From NCBI GenBank assembly GCA_023145125.1, contig JAGLEK010000311.1, positions 1 to 6,440 of the forward strand: a stretch of 6,440 nt of DNA, in the 5' to 3' direction. The notes beneath the pieces are model-generated. The model did not search any database. It saw nothing but the letters and a program-made list of their open reading frames with translations, and was not told the origin of the DNA. The DNA is from Bacteroidales bacterium (lineage in GTDB: Bacteria; Bacteroidota; Bacteroidia; Bacteroidales; B18-G4). How positions within the stretch are numbered: the first letter of the stretch is position 1; each line of letters starts with the position of its first letter. This document shows, piece after piece, positions 1 to 5,372 of the stretch. A program made the translations under genes and the position numbers.

Positions 1-52
1 CGAGTATCGGATATCGAATATCGAAAATCATCCAATCGACAATCGTCTAATC
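1..52. repeat. Degenerate 7-base tandem repeat (ATCG-based), truncated by the window edge
   Basis: On the plus strand the core ATCG (or its variant ATCA) recurs at positions 6, 13, 20, 27, 35, 42 and 50. The spacing is therefore 7, 7, 7, 8, 7 and 8 bases, with units such as TATCGGA, TATCGAA, TATCGAA, AATCATCC, AATCGAC and AATCGTCT. The array begins directly at the 3' end of the small zinc-knuckle gene, and the last ATCA unit contributes that gene's stop codon. It reaches base 1, so its full length is unknown. It is too short in period and too degenerate for CRISPR. It resembles intergenic short tandem heptamer repeats, but its function is unknown. Confidence 0.7.
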
Positions 53-455
53 AATATTTAGGCGTTTCTCCCCAGAAATTAGTATATATATCAGCATCTT
101 CCCCAAAAGATTCTACATCATCGCCCTGGATCTTGTACGTGGAATGCTGGCCAATGATCTCTGAAAAGACGATATCATATTCTTCACCATTATCATCCAC
201 CATTATTACCCTGGCCAGGTTTTTATGATCCATGTAATCACCAAGCGGGGCATGGCAAACCGGGCAAAAAATATCCACCTTATCGCCATCATTTAACTTA
301 AAGGCGGAATGTGTTGTTGCCGAGTATTCGCCCAGTATCGGACTGAGCAAAAGCAGGCCGGAAGGGCCTTCAGGAGGCTTTGCAAGCAAAACTATCTTTT
401 TGTTGGGCACCAGCTGACTGCGGCATTTTGGGCACAGAAGGTTATTTTCTTTCAT
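51..455 (-). CDS. Small acidic protein with two CPxC zinc knuckles, function unknown
   Basis: This is a 134-residue protein of unknown function. Two CPxC knuckles are visible, C8-P-K-C11 near the N-terminus and C64-P-V-C67. Together they could supply four Cys ligands for one zinc-ribbon-like site. The roughly 50 residues between them hold a hydrophobic, Pro/Gly-rich strand region (about 21-43). The C-terminal half (about 85-134) is rich in Asp and Glu. There is no signal peptide or membrane helix, so it is probably cytoplasmic. From memory, similar short two-knuckle proteins are common in Bacteroidota as hypothetical proteins, but I know of no assigned role. The start is ATG with no Shine-Dalgarno sequence and an A/T-rich leader. 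The gene lies 69 bases after the transporter-peptidase fusion, in the same orientation, and could be read from its own weak promoter or by read-through. A DNA- or RNA-binding or redox role is possible but not shown. Confidence 0.8.
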   Translation of the reverse strand: MKENNLLCPKCRSQLVPNKKIVLLAKPPEGPSGLLLLSPILGEYSATTHSAFKLNDGDKVDIFCPVCHAPLGDYMDHKNLARVIMVDDNGEEYDIVFSEIIGQHSTYKIQGDDVESFGEDADIYTNFWGETPKY

Positions 456-477
456 GGTTTTCCTGATTATGATATAA

Positions 478-485
478 CAAAATTA
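478..485 (-). promoter_or_regulatory. Possible Bacteroidota -7 box (TAATTTTG) before the zinc-knuckle gene
   Basis: The minus strand reads TAATTTTG, a full match to the Bacteroidota -7 consensus TAnnTTTG. It ends 22 bases before the ATG at 455, which would give a short leader of about 15 bases. No TTG lies at the expected 17-23 base distance upstream, so the -33 element is missing or very weak. A second, imperfect box (TACATTTTG) is at 498-506. In A/T-rich DNA this short motif can arise by chance, so the call is tentative. Confidence 0.3.
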
Positions 486-524
486 GGGTAATGCGATCAA
501 AATGTAAAGGAATACCGAGGATAT

Positions 525-2246
525 TTATTCGATTTCAAAAATAAATATCCCGCTTTCGCCGTCAGATTTAACATAAGCACGTATCATGCTGGATGTATTG
601 AAGGGCATGGCGACATTCCCATAGTGGTCGACGGCAATGACCCCGCCACCGCCGCCAATGGGTTTTAACTTGCCATTAATGACACTATCTGCGGCTTCGG
701 AAAGGCTAAGCTTGCCATACTCCATTAAAGCTGAAATATCATAGGATACCACATTGCGGATGAAATACTCCCCATGGCCTGTTGCCGATACAGCGCATGT
801 GCTGTTGCCGGCAAAAGTGCCGGCGCCGATCACGGGTGCGTCTCCTACACGTCCGTGCATTTTATTGGTCATCCCTCCGGTAGAGGTACCTGCTGCCAGG
901 TTGCCAAGCTTGTCAAGGGCTACGGCGCCAACAGTACCATGCTTCTGGGTTTGTTCTTTCTCCCTGTCTTTAATTCGTTGCAGGCTGTTCCACCTGCTTT
1001 GGGTAAAGAACCATGATGAATCCACGATCTCAAGTCCATGTGATGCGGCAAATTGCTCAGCGCCTTCACCAATAAGCATAACATGGGGAGAATTGCTCAT
1101 TACCATACGTGCAGCGCTTATAGGGTGCCTGATATTTGTAACACCGGCAACGGCACCGGCATTCCTGCCGTTCCCGTCCATGATGGATGCATCAAGCTCA
1201 TTGTTGCCAAGTTCAGTAAAAACAGCCCCTCTTCCGGCATTGAAAATAGGATTGTCTTCCATGTATCTTATTGCTGCTTCGACGGCATCCATGCTGCTGC
1301 CGCCGTTTTCAAGAATGAAGCTGCCGGTGTCGAGGGCATGCCCGATGGCTTCCAGATAAGCTTTTTCTTTTTCAGGGGAAATGCTTTCACGTGTGCCGCC
1401 CCCGGCTCCGCCATGCACAACCATGGCCCATTCGGCCTGTTGAGCAGGCCTGCTGCCATAAATCGCCGATTCGGCCAGCTGTTTAATGTTATAGAGTCCG
1501 AAGAGGTGTCCTGAGGTGAGCAGGATCACCACCACGATCACCCAGCGCACAAAGTTTACACCTTTCTTCACTGCAAGGCGTGATGCGATGAGGGCGCCAA
1601 ATACATTCCCAACCGTTAGTGTGAGCCCGTATTCCCAGTTTACCTGGCCATAGATCAGGAAAATGATCAGAGTGACAGGCGTATACAGAAGCACAATAAA
1701 AACCTTTACGGCATTTGCTTTAACCAGGTCATACCCAATGCTGAAAACCAATGCGGTAAGGAGAAAATAGCCAATCCCCATATGAATGAATCCACCATAA
1801 ATGCCGATCAGGAAAAAAAGTATGATCTGGAATACACTGGTTTTTTTCTTTATCAGTTCATCCCTGGCCGACAACCATTTTTGTGGTTTATAGATGATGA
1901 ACACAAGCATGAACAACATGACTACTGCGATGGCTTTTTCAAAAAAATCCTCATTGATATCAACCGCGATCAAAGCTCCGACAATGGAGCCAAGCACTGC
2001 AGGTATCCCCAGGATGATCCCTTTCCTGGTATCCAGTACCTTCTGTTGCCTGAAGCTGCCGCTTGCTGTGAGGGTTTGAACTGCAATGGCGATTCTGTTG
2101 GTGCCGTTGGCAACGTTTGCAGGAAGGCCAAGCACCATCAATACTGATAAGGAAATAATGGAACCACCTCCGGCAAGGGTGTTTATAAATCCAACCATCA
2201 GCCCCGCTACGATCAGGGCAACGATCTCAATCCAGTGCAGTTCCAT
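525..2246 (-). CDS. Fusion of a TSUP (TauE/SafE) membrane transporter and an isoaspartyl peptidase/L-asparaginase
   Basis: This is one uninterrupted 573-residue frame with two complete domains. Residues 1 to about 252 are a TSUP-family anion transporter. They show the Gly-rich NTLAGGGS (22-29) and NGTNR (47-51) motifs in the first half, a matching second half (GIYGGF at 148-153), and about 8-10 hydrophobic segments ending near 250. Residues about 272-573 are a plant-type Ntn hydrolase that cleaves beta-aspartyl (isoaspartyl) peptides and L-asparagine. It begins with VVHGGAG (276-282). Thr438 in HGTVG is the expected autocleavage site and nucleophile. Thr456 (TSTGGMTNK), Arg466/Asp469 (RVGD) and Thr489-Gly490 (TGHGE) match EcAIII residues 179, 197, 207/210 and 230/231 with identical spacing. 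Positive loops at 65-75, 119-136 and 223-234 place the C-terminus outside, so the peptidase is probably periplasmic. The transported substrate is unknown; sulfite, sulfonates or other small anions are typical of TSUP. Either a natural fusion or a joining deletion could explain it. Confidence 0.88.
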   Translation of the reverse strand: MELHWIEIVALIVAGLMVGFINTLAGGGSIISLSVLMVLGLPANVANGTNRIAIAVQTLTASGSFRQQKVLDTRKGIILGIPAVLGSIVGALIAVDINEDFFEKAIAVVMLFMLVFIIYKPQKWLSARDELIKKKTSVFQIILFFLIGIYGGFIHMGIGYFLLTALVFSIGYDLVKANAVKVFIVLLYTPVTLIIFLIYGQVNWEYGLTLTVGNVFGALIASRLAVKKGVNFVRWVIVVVILLTSGHLFGLYNIKQLAESAIYGSRPAQQAEWAMVVHGGAGGGTRESISPEKEKAYLEAIGHALDTGSFILENGGSSMDAVEAAIRYMEDNPIFNAGRGAVFTELGNNELDASIMDGNGRNAGAVAGVTNIRHPISAARMVMSNSPHVMLIGEGAEQFAASHGLEIVDSSWFFTQSRWNSLQRIKDREKEQTQKHGTVGAVALDKLGNLAAGTSTGGMTNKMHGRVGDAPVIGAGTFAGNSTCAVSATGHGEYFIRNVVSYDISALMEYGKLSLSEAADSVINGKLKPIGGGGGVIAVDHYGNVAMPFNTSSMIRAYVKSDGESGIFIFEIE

Positions 2247-2269
2247 GTTGCAAAAGTTTGTAGAAATGC

Positions 2270-2277
2270 CAAATGTA
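2270..2277 (-). promoter_or_regulatory. Possible Bacteroidota -7 box (TACATTTG) before the transporter-peptidase fusion
   Basis: The minus strand reads TACATTTG, a full match to TAnnTTTG, in the 52-base gap between the kinase stop and the fusion start. It ends 23 bases before the ATG at 2246, so the leader would be short. A -33 TTG is not present at the usual distance. That position overlaps the kinase stop codon and reads only GTT. The box suggests the fusion gene can be transcribed separately from the upstream FIST-kinase pair, but the missing -33 element keeps confidence low to moderate. Confidence 0.4.
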
Positions 2278-2298
2278 CGGAAAAATATTAGTTGGAAC

Positions 2299-4068
2299 TT
2301 AATCTGTTACACTCCTGATAATCCCGATCAGATCGTTTGGTGTGAAAGGCTTGCTCAGGTATTCATCCATGCCGGCGTTCAGGCATTTCTCACGGTCACC
2401 TTTCATGGCATTGGCAGTAAGTGCTACGATCGGGATTCGCTGTGAGCCGTTCATGATGACATTTTCTACTTCCCTGATATGGGCGGTAGCTTCATACCCA
2501 TCTAAAATCGGCATTTGTACATCCATGAGCACCAGGTCATAGTTATTCTGGTGGTACATATCAATGGCTTCCTGTCCGTTTCTCGCAATATCGACACTAT
2601 ATCCGGCATTTGTCAAACTATACTGTATGATCTTCTGGTTGATCTCATTATCCTCGGCCAACAGGATATTAAGTTTCTTCGAGGCTTCACCATCAAAAAT
2701 AAATTCCCTGTCAAACGGCTCGGGGATAGCCGTTGTTCTGCTGCTTTTATCCAACCAGGCCGAAAACCAGAACATGGATCCTTTATCCCATTCACTTTCC
2801 ATGCCAATTTCGCCCTTCATCAGAATGACCAGCTGTTTTGCAATAGACAGGCCAAGGCCGGTACCGCCATAATTTTTTGTAGTGGAGTTGTCAACCTGCG
2901 AGAACAATTGAAATAAGTGTTTTTTTCCTTCTTCTGATATGCCTATGCCGGAGTCGTGAACCTTGAACATTATCTTTACACGGTCATCGTGTTCATCAAC
3001 AATATCAATGAATACATGAACCTGTCCTTTCAGGGTGAACTTTACAGCATTGTTTACCAGGTTAAGGATTATCTGCTTTAGCCTTGAGGGGTCACCCGAC
3101 AGGAACTCTGGCACATTGGGGTTGATGAATGTTTTGTAATCAAGTGCTTTTTCTTCTGCTTTGATATATATGATATTCTCAATATCCTTGAGGGTGTTTC
3201 TGATGTCAAAGTCTTCGATCTCGAGTTCGATCTTTCCGGCTTCAATTTTTGATATGTCAAGGATATCGTTTACCAGCGACAAAAGGCTTCGCGTTGATGA
3301 GATGAGAATATCGAGGTTTTCTTTTTCCTGTTCACCCAGGTCAGCCTGTTTAAGGATCTCTGCCATGCCGATGATCCCGTTCATGGGTGTGCGTATCTCA
3401 TGCGACATATTGGCAAGGAATTCACTCTTTGCCCTTGTTCCTTCTTCAGCCTGTTCTTTGGCTTCCTGAAGCTCATTTTCGTAGTTCTTCCTGAAGGTGA
3501 TATCCCATGAAATGCCGACCAAACCAATGATTTCCCCCTCATTATCCCGGTAAGGGGCCAGGTTTGTCGTGAGCCAAACCTCTTTACCGTCTTTTTCTAT
3601 GCCCTCCTCGATATTATACAGGGGCAAACCTGAGTGGATCACCTCCAACTCCATCTCAGCATAGTTATTGGTTTTATACTCAGTAATGAGCTCTTCCACC
3701 GTTTTACCCTGTATGCCATAGAAAGGAAGGTTAACAAAACGCTCAAATGATTTGTTAACGAGGATATATTTTAGATTAGTGTCTTTAAAGTAAACCAGAG
3801 CCGGGATAGTTGAAAGAAGGATGCTGAGCTCTTCTGCCCTGAACCTTAGGGCTTCGACAGCATTTTTCAAGTCTTCAGTGGTCTTTTTCAGCAGGGAATT
3901 CAAAACATTTTTATCCTTAAGCAGACGCTCAAACTTAAAATTAAGCACCTGCCTGTCACGTTCAATGTTTTGCACCTCTTCCAGGATCTCCTCTTTGTGA
4001 TTGAGGTAATCCTCAAATGAACCGATGCCTTGAATGATCTTGTTTATTTTATTAATTCGTTCTTCCAT
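2299..4068 (-). CDS. Soluble PAS hybrid sensor histidine kinase with C-terminal receiver domain
   Basis: This 589-residue hybrid kinase autophosphorylates a His and passes the phosphate to its own receiver. The order is: a charged helical or coiled-coil region (about 15-85), one PAS sensor domain (about 85-195, ending GISWDIT), and a short linker helix. The dimerisation domain follows with phosphoacceptor His223 in MSHEIRTPMNG. The ATPase domain has its N box at 331-344 (Asn336, Asn340), G1 at 372-377 (DSGIGI) and G2 at 401-407 (GGTGLGL). The receiver (about 466-587) has acidic residues Glu472-Asp473, phosphoacceptor Asp516, Thr551 and Lys573. All key residues are present, so it should be active. 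There is no signal peptide or membrane helix, so it senses in the cytoplasm. It starts 27 bases after the FIST gene with no detectable promoter between them, so the two probably share a transcript. There is no HPt or DNA-binding output domain, and no HPt gene in the window, so its downstream partner lies elsewhere. Confidence 0.93.
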   Translation of the reverse strand: MEERINKINKIIQGIGSFEDYLNHKEEILEEVQNIERDRQVLNFKFERLLKDKNVLNSLLKKTTEDLKNAVEALRFRAEELSILLSTIPALVYFKDTNLKYILVNKSFERFVNLPFYGIQGKTVEELITEYKTNNYAEMELEVIHSGLPLYNIEEGIEKDGKEVWLTTNLAPYRDNEGEIIGLVGISWDITFRKNYENELQEAKEQAEEGTRAKSEFLANMSHEIRTPMNGIIGMAEILKQADLGEQEKENLDILISSTRSLLSLVNDILDISKIEAGKIELEIEDFDIRNTLKDIENIIYIKAEEKALDYKTFINPNVPEFLSGDPSRLKQIILNLVNNAVKFTLKGQVHVFIDIVDEHDDRVKIMFKVHDSGIGISEEGKKHLFQLFSQVDNSTTKNYGGTGLGLSIAKQLVILMKGEIGMESEWDKGSMFWFSAWLDKSSRTTAIPEPFDREFIFDGEASKKLNILLAEDNEINQKIIQYSLTNAGYSVDIARNGQEAIDMYHQNNYDLVLMDVQMPILDGYEATAHIREVENVIMNGSQRIPIVALTANAMKGDREKCLNAGMDEYLSKPFTPNDLIGIIRSVTD

Positions 4069-4095
4069 TACTCAGGAAACGAGGGCATTAAATTA

Positions 4096-5226
4096 TCACT
4101 TTTCCTTCAAAATTACAAGTGTAAATGTTTGATTAAAGAAATCACATGTTTTTCCGGACCTGGTTCCGATCTCTCCATATGTAAAGAATCCTGATAAAGG
4201 TATGCCCCATTTTTCTGTCGGAAAGGCAATCTCCTCGCTGATAACAGGCCCCAGGGCAAGATGCCTGGCCATGCATGAAAAGAGTAACAACATGTCAGCT
4301 TCGGGATTTTGTTCATGGAATTTTTTGATCTTCTCTTTTGTACGATCCATCACTTCAAAACCGGGTGAACTTGAAAATGTAACCGTTGCATCCTGGGGAA
4401 CCGACCCGGCAAAGATAAGTGCTTCTTTTTCTCTGTCAACACCCATCACTGCCCTTAATGCATAGCTGTTATCTTTTCTTTTAATAAGCAATGGATATTC
4501 TACGCCGATGGCCGGCAGATCACTATCCTGAACGTTGAGATATTTCTTATATACTTTCAGTGCAGGTTCGTTATCGATACTATAGACAATATTGCTTTCA
4601 GCAGATGTAACGATCAGGTCTTTGCCAAGCCCAACCCAGCCACTTGTGGCAAGGCCTCTCATGTCGATATGATCTGAGTCAAAGGCTATTGCAATGCAAC
4701 CGTTTTCCATTACTTTCTTCCCGGAAAACACAAAATTATGTTCGAATTTGGTTTCATCAGATGCTAAGCCGCCAAATATGACCACATCTTGACCTGCTGA
4801 TTCCAGCATCCCTTCAACAAACTCCTGCCCGTTAAGACTTAAGCCTGAAGCAACAACAATGAAGGAAGGCTTTTTAAATTTCCCCGATCCCCATTTTCCG
4901 ATCTCCTTCCCAAAGTCAAAGGAAGATTTGCCTTTCCTATCCTCGCAATAATATGCAAAATATTTCTTATTAAGCTCAATCAGCGTCACCACTCCCTCAT
5001 CTTCATAAATTATAGTTTCAGACCCGCTCACCAGGATATTTCCACCGCTACTGCTTCCAATAAGCTCTACATTGTATTTTGAAAATGCCTCTGAAATTTC
5101 ATGCATGCCCTGCCGGGGGGTTGCGAAAACAAAAGCAAGCCCTGGTGAAAAATCTTTGTCTGCCTGAGCATCCATTTTTTCATGGATATCTTCAATATTT
5201 CTGAAGGTAAAAGACTTTGTTTTCAT
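4096..5226 (-). CDS. FIST-domain sensory protein, paired with the downstream hybrid kinase
   Basis: This is a 376-residue stand-alone FIST protein with no other domain, signal peptide or membrane segment, so it is cytoplasmic. The FIST_N part covers about residues 28-215, with the GLAFVFATP strand, ELIGSSSGG (54-62), and FGGLASDE followed by VFSGKKVMENG (151-176). The FIST_C part covers about 220-372, with FSCMARHLALG (316-326), PLSGFFTYGEIG (343-354) and the terminal NQTFTLVIL (365-373). FIST domains are ligand-sensing modules often linked to kinases or cyclases. In Pseudomonas NosP, a FIST protein binds heme and nitric oxide and controls the co-transcribed hybrid kinase NahK. Here too a hybrid kinase follows after 27 bases. 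Whether this protein binds heme cannot be read from the sequence; His15, His42, His163, His186, His304 and His322 are present. Its ligand is therefore open. The ATG has an A/T-rich leader without a Shine-Dalgarno sequence, and a promoter candidate lies about 84 bases upstream. Confidence 0.9.
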   Translation of the reverse strand: MKTKSFTFRNIEDIHEKMDAQADKDFSPGLAFVFATPRQGMHEISEAFSKYNVELIGSSSGGNILVSGSETIIYEDEGVVTLIELNKKYFAYYCEDRKGKSSFDFGKEIGKWGSGKFKKPSFIVVASGLSLNGQEFVEGMLESAGQDVVIFGGLASDETKFEHNFVFSGKKVMENGCIAIAFDSDHIDMRGLATSGWVGLGKDLIVTSAESNIVYSIDNEPALKVYKKYLNVQDSDLPAIGVEYPLLIKRKDNSYALRAVMGVDREKEALIFAGSVPQDATVTFSSSPGFEVMDRTKEKIKKFHEQNPEADMLLLFSCMARHLALGPVISEEIAFPTEKWGIPLSGFFTYGEIGTRSGKTCDFFNQTFTLVILKEK

Positions 5227-5306
5227 AATAATAGCAGTTAAGTGTTAGTATGAAAAACGACATGTAATCAGTTGCCGGGATGATAATCTTCAGAAAAGGG
5301 CTTCAC

Positions 5307-5318
5307 GTACAAATGTAC
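5307..5318. repeat. Perfect inverted repeat GTACA-AA-TGTAC over the -7 box
   Basis: The two 5-base arms GTACA and TGTAC are separated by AA. This short dyad overlaps the predicted -7 element of the FIST-kinase promoter. A 2-base loop cannot form a stable RNA hairpin, so if it is functional it is more likely a protein-binding site (operator) than a terminator. A 10-base dyad can also arise by chance. Confidence 0.4.
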
Positions 5319-5340
5319 ATTTTTTCCTGATTTAATGCAA
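5310..5340 (-). promoter_or_regulatory. Bacteroidota-type promoter for the FIST-kinase pair (TTG-N20-TACATTTG)
   Basis: On the minus strand TTG (5340-5338) is followed after 20 bases by TACATTTG (5317-5310). Both boxes and the spacing fit the Bacteroidota housekeeping promoter (TTG, 17-23 bases, TAnnTTTG). Transcription would start near 5303, leaving a 5' leader of about 75 bases before the FIST ATG. It is the only site in the window with both boxes at the right spacing. The -7 box lies inside a perfect inverted repeat at 5307-5318. The rest of the 146-base gap (5227-5372) shows no small ORF, riboswitch or clear terminator. Confidence 0.55.
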
Positions 5341-5372
5341 GTTGAACCGGAACGGCCTGGTCTAAAAGGCTT

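Noticed and set aside
1..52. CRISPR array
   Set aside because: The units are 7 bases long without spacers, and there are no cas genes.
309..491. Plus-strand frame of 60 codons across the start of the zinc-knuckle gene
   Set aside because: It is mostly antisense to a protein with clear CPxC motifs and has no supporting features.
754..1359. Long plus-strand open frame (201 codons) opposite the peptidase domain, with others at 774-1016 and 1053-1514
   Set aside because: It is antisense to a clearly conserved enzyme. The translation is low-complexity (rich in Ala, Pro, Ser) with no recognisable domain, as expected for a shadow of a G/C-rich coding region.
1422..1424. Met275 as the start of a separate peptidase gene
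   Set aside because: It would leave only two residues before the HGGAG motif, cutting the first strand, and give no export signal. The frame is open through the transporter with no stop, so a single fused product is more likely.
1782..2147. Plus-strand open frames opposite the transporter domain (1782-2147, 1894-2079, 2086-2445)
   Set aside because: They are antisense shadows of a membrane protein gene, with no domain and no promoter or conserved features.
3161..3469. Plus- and minus-strand short frames inside the kinase gene
   Set aside because: They overlap the invariant kinase motifs in other frames, so they are shadows.
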